From positions 434,001 through 498,000 of the forward strand of contig NZ_JAASQS010000003.1 in NCBI RefSeq assembly GCF_011762045.1: a stretch of DNA of 64,000 bases, given 5' to 3'. This document shows positions 56,741 through 64,000 of the stretch, piece by piece. Under the pieces are notes generated by a model. The model was not told where the DNA came from. It searched no databases and saw only the letters and a program-made list of their open reading frames with translations. The position numbers were made by a program, and so were the translations under genes. The DNA is from Rhizomicrobium electricum (GTDB taxonomy: Bacteria; Pseudomonadota; Alphaproteobacteria; Micropepsales; Micropepsaceae). How positions within the stretch are numbered: the first letter of the stretch is position 1; every line of letters begins with the position of its first letter.

Positions 56741-57718
56741 TTATTTCTCGCCCTTCAAATGGATTCTCCGCCATTTGATGACGTTCTTCGTCTGATCGTC
56801 GATGTTGTCGGCGAAGACGTGGCCGCCGGTGCCGTCGGCGACGAAATAGAGGTCCTTCGTATCGGCCGGGTTGAGCACCGCGGCGATCGCATCCTTGCCG
56901 GGATTGCAGATCGGATGCGGCGGCAGGCCGGTGATGACATAGGTGTTGTATGGCGTCTCGCCGTGGACTTCGCTTGCGAGCAAACGGCGACCGATCGGAT
57001 AGCCCTTGGTGATGCCGTAGATGATGGTGGGATCGCTTTCGAGCTTCATGCCGATGCGAAGTCGGTTCATGAACACCGAGGCGATGTGCGGACGCTCGGA
57101 CGCGATGCCGGTTTCCTTCTCGACGATGGAGGCCAAGACGATCGCTTCTTCCTTGGTCTTGATCGGCAGATTGGGCGCGCGCTTGGCCCACAGTTCGTCG
57201 ATCAATTCCTTCTGCGCCTTCTGCATCTTGGCGATCAGGCCCTGGCGGGTCTGGCCGCGCTCGAACAGATACGTCTCCGGCAACAGGCTGCCTTCCCGCG
57301 GCACCGCGCCGGCGGGCCCTTTCAGCGTCTCGTCGTTCTTGACGAGATCGTAGGCCATCTGGCTGGTCAGACCTTCGGCCACCGTCACCTTGTGGACGAT
57401 CGACTTGCCTTCCACCAGCAGGTTCATGATGTCCTGCATCGAGGCTTTGCTCGGGATGGCGTATTCGCCGGCCTTCAGCGCCGCGGTCTTATGCAGCGCC
57501 CGCACCGCGACCTGGAACACTTCGGGATGCTGGATCACGCCCGCGTCGCTCAGCGCCTGCGCCACGCCTTTGAGGCCGACGCCGCTCTTGATCATCACGA
57601 CGGTTTCGCTGCCGGATTTGGCGGCCGGTCCGGGGGCCTTGAACGCCGCATAACCCCACTCCACCGCGCCGGCGACGATCACGGCGACGAGGAACAGAAA
57701 CACCAGAACTTTCTTCAT
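56741..57718 (-). CDS. mltG: Endolytic transglycosylase MltG
   Basis: 325 residues. N-terminal membrane helix (VLVFLFLVAVIVAGAVEWGY), a LysM-like region, then the YceG catalytic domain: VTVAEGLTSQMAY, ASIVEKETGI with the catalytic Glu, VFMNRLRIGMKLESDPTIIYG and YNTYVITGLPPHPICNPG. Cleaves nascent glycan strands near the membrane. Downstream of fabF, 56 bp away, as in many proteobacteria. Confidence 0.95.
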   Translation of the reverse strand: MKKVLVFLFLVAVIVAGAVEWGYAAFKAPGPAAKSGSETVVMIKSGVGLKGVAQALSDAGVIQHPEVFQVAVRALHKTAALKAGEYAIPSKASMQDIMNLLVEGKSIVHKVTVAEGLTSQMAYDLVKNDETLKGPAGAVPREGSLLPETYLFERGQTRQGLIAKMQKAQKELIDELWAKRAPNLPIKTKEEAIVLASIVEKETGIASERPHIASVFMNRLRIGMKLESDPTIIYGITKGYPIGRRLLASEVHGETPYNTYVITGLPPHPICNPGKDAIAAVLNPADTKDLYFVADGTGGHVFADNIDDQTKNVIKWRRIHLKGEK

Positions 57719-57774
57719 GGCCCCCTACCCTGCGCCCAGGCCAGAAACACCGGTCGCGCTCGCGGCGTGCGCTT

Positions 57775-59034
57775 CTATTCCGGGCGGGTCAAAATCAGAC
57801 AGGCGTTGGTACCGCCGAAACCGAACGAATTCGACATCGCGACACGCACCTCGCGCTTGATGGCGGTATGCGGAACCAGGTTCAAGCTGGTTTCGACGTC
57901 GGGATTGTCGAGATTGAGGGTCGGCGGAATGATGCCGTCGCGCATGGCGAGGATGCAGAAGATCGCCTCCACCGCACCGGCCGCACCCAAGAGGTGACCG
58001 GTCGCCGATTTGGTCGAAGACATCGGCTTGCCCGGCGCCGCATCGCCCAGGAGCCGCTCCACCGCTTTGAGTTCGATGCCGTCGGCCATCGTGGAGGTGC
58101 CGTGGGCATTGATGTAGTCGATATCGGCCACACTCAGCCCCGAGCGCTTCAGCGCCATCTGCATGGCGCGGTAACCGCCGTTGCCGTCTTCGGCCGGCGC
58201 CGTGATGTGATAGGCGTCGCCCGACAGGCCGTAGCCTTTCACTTCGGCGTAAATCTTGGCGCCGCGTGCCTTGGCGTGTTCGAGTTCCTCGAGCATCACC
58301 ATGCCGGCGCCTTCGCCCATGACGAAGCCGTCGCGATCCCGGTCGTAGGGCCGCGACGCCTTTTCGGGCGTGTCGTTGTACTTGGTCGCCAATGCACGGC
58401 AGGCGTTGAAACCCGCCACGCCGATGCGGCAGATCGAGGCCTCGGCCCCGCCCGCCAGCATGACGTCGGCATCGTCGAGCGCGATCATCCGCGCCGCGTC
58501 GCCGATGGCATGAGCGCCGGTGGCGCAGGCCGTCACCACGGCCGAATTCGGCCCTTTGTAGCCGAACCGGATCGAGGCGTGGCCCGACACCAGATTGATC
58601 AGGCGGCCGGGAATGAAGAACGGCGAAATCCGGCGCGGGCCTTTTTCGGCCAGCACCAAAGAGGCCTCCGCGATCCCTTCGAGACCGCCGACGCCCGAAC
58701 CGATCATGACACCGGTGCGTTCGCGCTCTTCCTCGGTCCGAGGCTCCCAGCCCGAGTCGGTGACCGCCTGCTGCGCGGCAGCAAGGCCGAAGACGATGAA
58801 CTCGTCGACCTTGCGCTGCTCTTTCAGTTCCACATAGGCGTCGGCATTGAACGTGGCGTTCGTGCCGTCGCCCTTGGGAACCATGCAGGCGATCTTGGTG
58901 GCAAGATCGTCGGTGTTGAACTTGTCGATGCGACGCGCGCCCGACTGTCCGGCAACCAAACGCTCCCAGGTGCTTTCCACGCCGCTGGCAAGCGGCGTGA
59001 CAAGCCCCAGTCCTGTCACTACGACTCTACGCAT
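57775..59034 (-). CDS. fabF: 3-oxoacyl-ACP synthase II
   Basis: 419 residues. Condenses malonyl-ACP with long acyl-ACP. Triad: Cys170 in VTACATGAHAIGD, His in INAHGTSTMADG, His in KSATGHLLGAAGA. Its start lies 8 bp after a strong hairpin and lacks a clear ribosome binding sequence. Follows acpP. Confidence 0.97.
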   Translation of the reverse strand: MRRVVVTGLGLVTPLASGVESTWERLVAGQSGARRIDKFNTDDLATKIACMVPKGDGTNATFNADAYVELKEQRKVDEFIVFGLAAAQQAVTDSGWEPRTEEERERTGVMIGSGVGGLEGIAEASLVLAEKGPRRISPFFIPGRLINLVSGHASIRFGYKGPNSAVVTACATGAHAIGDAARMIALDDADVMLAGGAEASICRIGVAGFNACRALATKYNDTPEKASRPYDRDRDGFVMGEGAGMVMLEELEHAKARGAKIYAEVKGYGLSGDAYHITAPAEDGNGGYRAMQMALKRSGLSVADIDYINAHGTSTMADGIELKAVERLLGDAAPGKPMSSTKSATGHLLGAAGAVEAIFCILAMRDGIIPPTLNLDNPDVETSLNLVPHTAIKREVRVAMSNSFGFGGTNACLILTRPE

Positions 59035-59042
59035 GTGAAATC

Positions 59043-59079
59043 AGGCGCAACGTTACCGAGTCGTCCCCGCGTTGCGCCT
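59043..59079 (-). promoter_or_regulatory. Stem-loop between acpP and fabF
   Basis: Perfect 10-bp arms AGGCGCAACG/CGTTGCGCCT with a 17-nt loop and no T-run. It lies in the 57-bp acpP-fabF spacer; the 3' arm sits 8-17 bases before the fabF ATG, where a ribosome binding site would be. May stabilise acpP mRNA or limit fabF translation. Confidence 0.8.
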
Positions 59080-59091
59080 CCCGATCGGCTG

Positions 59092-59328
59092 TCAGGCGTT
59101 GGCTTTGTCGATGTACTTGACGGCGTCGCCGACCGTCACGATCGACTCCGCAGCGTCGTCCGGAATTTCGATACCGAATTCCTCTTCAAACGCCATCACC
59201 AGTTCGACGGTGTCCAAGCTGTCGGCGCCGAGGTCTTCGATGAACGACGCTGTGTCGGTGACCTTCTCGGCATCCACGTTGAGATGCTCGACGACGATCT
59301 TCTTCACGCGTTCGGCAGTATCGCTCAT
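59092..59328 (-). CDS. acpP: Acyl carrier protein
   Basis: 78 residues, acidic. Phosphopantetheine site Ser37 in [15 protein letters not shown]. Start ATG at 59328 gives [16 protein letters not shown], the family start, with GAAGGAAAGG upstream; the longer frame to 59403 is untranslated leader. The 158-bp gap to fabG may contain a separate strong promoter. Confidence 0.98.
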   Translation of the reverse strand: MSDTAERVKKIVVEHLNVDAEKVTDTASFIEDLGADSLDTVELVMAFEEEFGIEIPDDAAESIVTVGDAVKYIDKANA

Positions 59329-59486
59329 TGCTTGTCTAAGCCTTTCCTTCGTTTTTTTCACGCCGCGCTTGCGTTGGACATGGCCCGCGGCAAGGGCCCT
59401 CACTGATCCTGTTCGAGTGGGGGTTGGCAGCTTCGTAACACAAAGACATACCGACCGCCACAGGCACTAAGTGACTGAATTAACAA

Positions 59487-60227
59487 CTAAACCATAGCAA
59501 GACCGCCATTGACATGGACGGTCTGACCGGTCACGTACCCCGCTTCGTCGCTGGCGAGATAAACCACGGCCGCGGCGATATCCGCCGGAGAACCCATACG
59601 GGCGGCTGGGATTTTCGCCGATATAGCCTGTTTCTGCGCGTCGGTCAGCACGTCGGTCATCGGTGTGCCGATGAAACCGGGGGCGACGCAATTCACCGTT
59701 ACGCCGCGGCTGGCGACTTCATAGGCGATGGATTTCGACATGCCGGCGAGGCCCGCCTTGGCCGCGGCATAATTGCACTGGCCGGGATTGCCGGTCGAGC
59801 CGATGACCGAAGTCACCGAGATGATACGGCCCCAGCGCTTCTTCATCATGCCCCTCAGGCAGGCGCGCGACAGGCGGAAGGCGGCGGTGAGATCGACGGC
59901 GAGCACCGTTTCCCACTCCTCGTCCTTCATCCGCATCGAAAGGTTGTCCTTGGTCACACCGGCGTTGTTGACCAGGATATCGATCGGCGCGCCCGCAGCC
60001 GCTTCGGCCGCTTTCGGCAGCGCCTCGACCGACGCCGCGTCGGCGAGATTGCAGGTCGCCACGAAGGCGCGCTCGCCGAGTTCGGCTTTCAGCGCTTCCA
60101 GCGCTTCGGCGCGGGTCCCCGACAGCACAACGGTGGCGCCTTGGGCATGCAGCGCTTTGGCGATACCGCCGCCGATGCCGCCGGACGCGCCGGTGACCAG
60201 CGCGACTTTACCGGTAAGATCGAACAT
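59487..60227 (-). CDS. fabG: 3-oxoacyl-ACP reductase
   Basis: 246 residues. NADPH reductase of fatty-acid elongation. TGASGGIGG (12-20), NNAG (87-90), catalytic Ser140, Tyr153 and Lys157 (NYAAAK). Start ATG overlaps the fabD stop (TGATG). Confidence 0.97.
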   Translation of the reverse strand: MFDLTGKVALVTGASGGIGGGIAKALHAQGATVVLSGTRAEALEALKAELGERAFVATCNLADAASVEALPKAAEAAAGAPIDILVNNAGVTKDNLSMRMKDEEWETVLAVDLTAAFRLSRACLRGMMKKRWGRIISVTSVIGSTGNPGQCNYAAAKAGLAGMSKSIAYEVASRGVTVNCVAPGFIGTPMTDVLTDAQKQAISAKIPAARMGSPADIAAAVVYLASDEAGYVTGQTVHVNGGLAMV

Positions 60228-61183
60228 CAAAGGGTCCTCGCGAAGGCTTCGATATCGGCCGGCGTATCGAGACTGACGTTGGCCAGATCCCGGTCGATGC
60301 GCTTGACCATGCCGGTCAGAACCTTGTTGCCGCCGAATTCGACCGTGGTGTCGACGCCGAGGCCGCGGAACGAGAGCACGCTCTCGCGCCAGCGCACCCG
60401 GCCGGTGACCTGTTCGACCAGGAGGCGGCGGATGGCATCGGGCTCGGCAGTCGGCAGCGCGGTGACGTTCGCCACCACCGGCACGACCGGCGGCTGGATG
60501 GTCACGGCAGCCAGCGCTTCCGCCATTTTATCGGCGGCGGGCTGCATCATCGGGCAATGGAACGGCGCGGAAACGGCCAGCGGCAGTGCGCGTTTGACGC
60601 CTTTGACCTTGGCGAGTTCGCCGGCGCGGGTCACGGTCGCCTTGAGGCCGGAGATAACGACTTGGCCTGGGGCGTTGTCGTTGGCGACGACGCAGACGGG
60701 ATGGGCTTCCACCGCATCGGCGACGGCTTCCTTGGCAACCTCTTCGGCCAGCGCCACGTCGGCGCCGATCAGAGCGAACATCGCGCCTTCGCCGACCCGA
60801 ACGGCGGCCTGCATGGCCTGGCCGCGGATTTTCAAGAGACGCGCGGTATCGGCAAGGCTGAAGGCGCCGGCAGCGCACAGGGCCGAATATTCGCCGAGCG
60901 AATGGCCGGCCACCAGCTTGCCGTGGGTATGGAGTTCGAAGCCCGCTTCGCGCTGCATCACCCGCAGCACGGCGATCGAGGCGGCCATGATGGCGGGCTG
61001 GGCATTCTCGGTGAGAACCAGATCGGCCTCGGGGCCTTCCCACATCAGGCGGGAGAGATTCTGCGACAGCGCTTCGTCGACTTCCTGGAAAACATCGCGG
61101 GCCGAGCTGAAGGCATCGGCGAGCACCTTGCCCATGCCGACGGCCTGGCTGCCCTGCCCCGGAAAGATGAATGCGCGCGTCAT
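60227..61183 (-). CDS. fabD: Malonyl-CoA:ACP transacylase
   Basis: 318 residues. Loads malonate on ACP. FIFPGQGSQAVGMG at the N-terminus and active-site Ser95 in GHSLGEYSALCAAG; late His in VSAPFHCPMM. ATG at 61183 chosen to give MTRAFIFPGQG. First gene of the fab operon; its promoter lies in the 135-bp gap to the TetR gene. Confidence 0.96.
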   Translation of the reverse strand: MTRAFIFPGQGSQAVGMGKVLADAFSSARDVFQEVDEALSQNLSRLMWEGPEADLVLTENAQPAIMAASIAVLRVMQREAGFELHTHGKLVAGHSLGEYSALCAAGAFSLADTARLLKIRGQAMQAAVRVGEGAMFALIGADVALAEEVAKEAVADAVEAHPVCVVANDNAPGQVVISGLKATVTRAGELAKVKGVKRALPLAVSAPFHCPMMQPAADKMAEALAAVTIQPPVVPVVANVTALPTAEPDAIRRLLVEQVTGRVRWRESVLSFRGLGVDTTVEFGGNKVLTGMVKRIDRDLANVSLDTPADIEAFARTL

Positions 61184-61318
61184 GACAACCGTGCCCCTAA
61201 ACCGAGAAACCACCGCGATAATGCGACGGTCCTCGAAGCCGGGCGAGACAAATCAAGCGGCGTACCTTAAGTCAAGCACAGGTCCGTTGCCGCGCGGGTC
61301 CGCGCGCCAAAGTCACAG

Positions 61319-61978
61319 TCAAGACCTGTCGTTTTCCCGTGCCGAGCGACTCAAGGTCTCGTTGCCGTAGGCCGCCAGAAACACGGCGGTAATCCTGCGC
61401 GTTTCGGCTTCCAGCGCGACGCCGTCCGGGGCCTCGATCGAGTTCCACAGCCGCTGGGTGTGCAGATTTCCGGCGGTGAGATCGAGGAATGTGTCGGCCG
61501 CCTCCAAGGGATTGCAGGGCCGCAGCGTGCCTTCGGCCACCAGTTTGGCGAAGTAGCGTGCGATTCGCTCCAGCCCGCGGTGGACCGCCAGTTCGTAGGT
61601 CGTTTTGCCGATTTCCGGAAAGCGGCCGGCTTCGGCGATGATGAGGCGATAGCCCGACACGATGGTATCGCTGAGCAGCCCGTCGAGGCAGCGGCGCACC
61701 AGTTCGGTAATCGCCTCATTGGGGTCTTCGGCCGTCAGCCTGAGATTGAAGATGCGGTCGAAAAGACCGGTCGTTTCACGATCGATGACCGCGACGAACA
61801 GATCTTTCTTGGACGGGAAATAGCTGTAGAGAGTCGCCTTCGAACCGCCGACCAGGGCCGCGATCCGGCTCATCGAGGTCCCGGAGTAGCCGTCCTGCAG
61901 AAAGGCCTCGCGCGCGATATCCAGAATCGCAGCACGACGCTCGTCGGGACTGGGTTTGCGGCCTTCGACCATTACCAT
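61319..61978 (-). CDS. TetR-family regulator (copy 1)
   Basis: 219 residues. N-terminal helix-turn-helix ILDIAREAFLQDGYSGTSMSRIAALVGGSKATLYSYFPSKKDLFVAV, C-terminal ligand/dimer domain of the AefR/TetR_C type (FPEIGKTTYELAVHRGLERIARYF). Clearly paralogous to copy 2 (62200-62859). An operator-like palindrome lies 70 bp upstream. Confidence 0.92.
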   Translation of the reverse strand: MVMVEGRKPSPDERRAAILDIAREAFLQDGYSGTSMSRIAALVGGSKATLYSYFPSKKDLFVAVIDRETTGLFDRIFNLRLTAEDPNEAITELVRRCLDGLLSDTIVSGYRLIIAEAGRFPEIGKTTYELAVHRGLERIARYFAKLVAEGTLRPCNPLEAADTFLDLTAGNLHTQRLWNSIEAPDGVALEAETRRITAVFLAAYGNETLSRSARENDRS

Positions 61979-62047
61979 GTCCGCTTCTTAGCCTCCGCGC
62001 CTGCCTGGGCGTAAGAGTTTTCGCTTGACTTCAGCGCCGCACACGCT

Positions 62048-62067
62048 ACTGTACTGTACGGTACAGT
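62048..62067. promoter_or_regulatory. Candidate TetR operator upstream of copy 1
   Basis: 20-bp near-perfect palindrome ACTGTACTGTACGGTACAGT with one mismatched pair. Shares TGTACCGTAC with the palindrome in the copy 2/efflux gene promoter. Confidence 0.65.
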
Positions 62068-62108
62068 CAATAAGAGCTCGCGCAGAGCTTCGCCTATTGG
62101 CGAATGAC

Positions 62109-62178
62109 TGCAAGGGCGGCGGCGCGGTATCCCGCGTAGGCACGTTTCCCCCAAAAAAACTGCCGTGCCGCCCTTGCA
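62109..62178. repeat. 12-bp inverted repeat between the TetR genes
   Basis: TGCAAGGGCGGC (62109-62120) and its exact complement GCCGCCCTTGCA (62167-62178) flank 46 nt that contain a run CCCCCAAAAAAA. Downstream of copy 2 on its strand; might end or attenuate its transcript, though the T-run lies inside the loop. Confidence 0.55.
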
Positions 62179-62199
62179 CTCTCTTTCTCCCGCAAATTC

Positions 62200-62859
62200 T
62201 CAGTACCCGGAATATTTCCGCGCCTCGCGGCTGTAGACGTCGTTGCCGAACGCGGCGAGGAAGGTGGAAGCGATGCGATCGACTTCCGCCGTCATGCGTT
62301 CGGGATCGATCGCCGGCATCACGTTCCACAGACGCAATTTGTGCAGCACGCCGGAGGTGAGGTCGAGAAACTGCTCGGCGGCCATCTTGGGATTGACCTC
62401 GCGCATCTCGCCGCACTCGATCGCGCGCTTGAAAAAAGCCGCCAGATGCTGGGTTCCGCGCCGCAGAGCGATGTCGTGCATGGCGTGGCCGATTTCGGGA
62501 AAACGTCCGGATTCGGCGACGATCAGCCGATACGCCGCGATCATCTCTTCGCCCAGCATGGCGCCCATCAGCCGCCGCGCCAGTTCGTGGACGCGATCGC
62601 GGAAATCGCCGGCGATCTCGGTGGCGACAAAGATTTCATCGAACAGCTTGGCGCATTCGCGGTCGGTGACGGCGACGAACAGCTCCTTCTTGGAGTCGAA
62701 GTAGTTGTAGAGCGTGGTCTTGGAGCCGCCGAGCAGCGCCGCGATGCGCGACATCGACGTGCCGGCATAGCCCTCGCGGATGAACGCCGCGTAGGCGATG
62801 TCCAGGATGTGATTGCGCCGCTCGTCGGGCGTCGCTCGTCTGGAGTCCGCCAATTCCAT
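62200..62859 (-). CDS. TetR-family regulator (copy 2)
   Basis: 219 residues. HTH ILDIAYAAFIREGYAGTSMSRIAALLGGSKTTLYNYFDSKKELFVAV, nearly the same as copy 1, including ALxGGSK, with a matching C-terminal domain (FPEIGHAMHDIALRRGTQHLAAFF). Divergent from the efflux lipoprotein with 80 bp between starts, which hold a palindrome; probable repressor of that gene and itself. Confidence 0.92.
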   Translation of the reverse strand: MELADSRRATPDERRNHILDIAYAAFIREGYAGTSMSRIAALLGGSKTTLYNYFDSKKELFVAVTDRECAKLFDEIFVATEIAGDFRDRVHELARRLMGAMLGEEMIAAYRLIVAESGRFPEIGHAMHDIALRRGTQHLAAFFKRAIECGEMREVNPKMAAEQFLDLTSGVLHKLRLWNVMPAIDPERMTAEVDRIASTFLAAFGNDVYSREARKYSGY

Positions 62860-62903
62860 TCCGCTCAGCCTCCGCTGCTTGACACAGCCGTCAACATCGT
62901 GTT

Positions 62904-62924
62904 TGTACCGTACTGTATCGTACA
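62904..62924. promoter_or_regulatory. Candidate TetR operator in the copy 2/efflux divergent promoter
   Basis: 21-bp imperfect palindrome centred on 62914 with outer arms TGTAC and GTACA and inner GTAC/GTA elements. Located 16 bp upstream of the efflux gene start and 45 bp from copy 2. Similar to the palindrome at 62048-62067. Confidence 0.65.
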
Positions 62925-62939
62925 GATCGCGGGTCGCCA

Positions 62940-64000
62940 ATGGCCAATTTGCGCCGAAGAGCCCTGTGCAGCAGTGCTGCGCTTGCCGGAATCGTAGCGT
63001 TCGCGCTTGCCGGGTGCGCCCCCGACCTCGGTCCCAAGCCCGAAATGGCCGCGCCCGGTTCGCTTGCCTCCGCCAAGAGCCTTGTCGCGCCTGCCGCCGA
63101 ATGGCCCGTGGAAGCCTGGTGGAAGGCCTATAACGATCCCCAGCTCGACCGTCTGATCGACGATGCGCTGAAAGATTCGCCCGACCTCAAAATGGCCGCC
63201 GCGCGCGTCAGGGCCGCCGAGGCGATGGCCGATATCAATGAATCGTTGTTGTGGCCGACCATCGTGGGCGACGCCACCTTCATGGAAACCGAGATCACCC
63301 AGAACATCGGTCTGGCCGACAACTATATGGGCAATCTGTTCAAGCAGAACCTGCCCAAGGGCTTCCATCACCTCGCCGCGCTGTCGCTCGGCATGCAGTA
63401 CCAGCTCGATCTTTTCGGGAAGAACCACGCCAATTTTGCCGCCGCGATGTCGACCGCCGAAGCGGCCAAGGCCGATGAAGCCTCGGCGCGGCTGCAGATC
63501 GCCGCCGGCATGGCCACCTATTACGCCATCCTGACCCAGCTCTTCGCCGACGAGGCCACCAGCGAGAATGCCGTCAAGGTGCGCTCGGAAAGCGCCGCGC
63601 TGGTCGAGAAGCGGTTCAAGTCCGGGCTCGAAAACGAAGCCTCGCTCAGCCAGGCGCGGGCCCAGATGGAATCGGCCAAGGTGCAGCTCGAGGCGGTGAA
63701 GGCCGCGACCCTCAAGGTCCGCCATGCCATCGCCGCGCTGGCCGGCAAAGGCCCCGATTACGGCCTCGCCATCGAACCGGCGGCGACGCATCCGCTGCGC
63801 TCGGACGGCCTGCCCGCTTCGCTCGCTGCCGATCTGGTCGGCCGCCGTCCCGATGTGGTGGCGGCGCGCAAGACCGTCGAAGGCGCCGGCTACGGCATCG
63901 ACGCGGCGAACGCGAATTTCTATCCCAACATCGACCTCACCGGCATGTACGGCTTCGGCACGCTCGATGCGAAGCACTTGTTCGACGCCTCGTCGGAGAT
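62940..64000 (+). CDS. NodT/TolC-type outer-membrane efflux lipoprotein (3' end outside window)
   Basis: First 353 residues. Signal with lipobox FALAGC (Cys25), then WWKAYNDPQLDRLIDDALKDSPDLKMAAARVRAAEA, the NodT-family N-terminus, long helices (LVEKRFKSGLENEASLSQARAQMESAKVQLEAVKA) and LVGRRPDVVAARKTVEGAGYGIDAANANFYPNIDLTG, the mid-protein repeat. Outer-membrane channel of RND or EmrAB-type pumps. Pump genes would follow beyond the window. Controlled probably by the adjacent TetR. Confidence 0.92.
   Translation, partial: MANLRRRALCSSAALAGIVAFALAGCAPDLGPKPEMAAPGSLASAKSLVAPAAEWPVEAWWKAYNDPQLDRLIDDALKDSPDLKMAAARVRAAEAMADINESLLWPTIVGDATFMETEITQNIGLADNYMGNLFKQNLPKGFHHLAALSLGMQYQLDLFGKNHANFAAAMSTAEAAKADEASARLQIAAGMATYYAILTQLFADEATSENAVKVRSESAALVEKRFKSGLENEASLSQARAQMESAKVQLEAVKAATLKVRHAIAALAGKGPDYGLAIEPAATHPLRSDGLPASLAADLVGRRPDVVAARKTVEGAGYGIDAANANFYPNIDLTGMYGFGTLDAKHLFDASSE

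Overview
The window is about 64 kb of GC-rich, densely packed chromosome from an alphaproteobacterium. The evidence for this is the alphaproteobacterial gene content and order: yajC-secD, surE-pcm-lytM, tatA-tatB-tatC, a hdaA/CDP-alcohol phosphatidyltransferase/ppk-ppx block, lptF-lptG-lptD-surA-pdxA-rsmA, and fabD-fabG-acpP-fabF-mltG-yicC-gmk. Many genes overlap by ATGA, TGATG or TTGA. I cannot fix the genus. A member of a smaller order with TAT-exported enzymes and surface polysaccharide hydrolases (Rhizomicrobium/Micropepsis-like) is possible, but that is inference. Most of the window is core housekeeping. I see no rRNA, tRNA, CRISPR array, prophage or insertion sequence with a transposase.

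Layout. 1-10.6 kb: the end of an amidase, trmFO, a phytoene-synthase-like protein, secD/yajC (without secF), a DUF815 ATPase, an MFS transporter, and the lytM-pcm-surE-serS block. 10.6-13.0 kb: the most accessory stretch. It holds a 742-bp gene-free segment, a lower-GC orphan gene with an abortive-infection-like C-terminus, and a DUF559 endonuclease gene bracketed precisely by two inverted, structured repeats. 13.0-16.6 kb: a secreted GH43 arabinanase-like operon with candidate operators, then small genes. 17-24.8 kb: tatABC, ppx-ppk, hdaA, a CDP-alcohol phosphatidyltransferase and a DUF2066 protein. 24.9-29.2 kb: a retropepsin-like TAT protein, an AraC regulator divergent from a lipocalin-like protein, cysK and a small lipoprotein. 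29.2-42.8 kb: purMN, CPBP protease, GIY-YIG-like, SDR, ndk, YheS-like ABC-F, two bacteriohemerythrins, GATase, saccharopine-DH-like, TAT aldo/keto reductase, TPR protein, holC and pepA. 43.0-50.7 kb: the envelope operon lptF-lptG-lptD-surA-pdxA-rsmA. 50.8-55 kb: a hybrid histidine kinase, two lipoproteins and ppk2. 55-61.2 kb: the fatty-acid/cell-wall operon. 61.3-64 kb: two paralogous TetR regulators and a truncated TolC/NodT-type efflux lipoprotein.

How the genes work together. LptF/G/D, SurA, YajC/SecD, Tat and the lipoproteins serve envelope biogenesis. FabD/G/F and AcpP supply acyl chains, and MltG acts on peptidoglycan. Ppk, Ppx and Ppk2 form a polyphosphate make/break set. PurM/PurN, Gmk and Ndk belong to purine metabolism. 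The two TetR genes and the efflux gene share look-alike palindromic operators.

The best candidate for something undescribed is the DUF559 unit at 12476-12978. Two inverted ~65-bp repeats have conserved ends and hairpins but different internal hairpins. They supply the gene's ribosome binding site at one end and its last codons and stop at the other, so gene and repeats look like one mobile or selfish unit. Second is a 199-bp nested palindrome (56540-56738) with perfect 15-bp ends, inserted between yicC and mltG. All functional statements rest on motif reading; no database search was possible.
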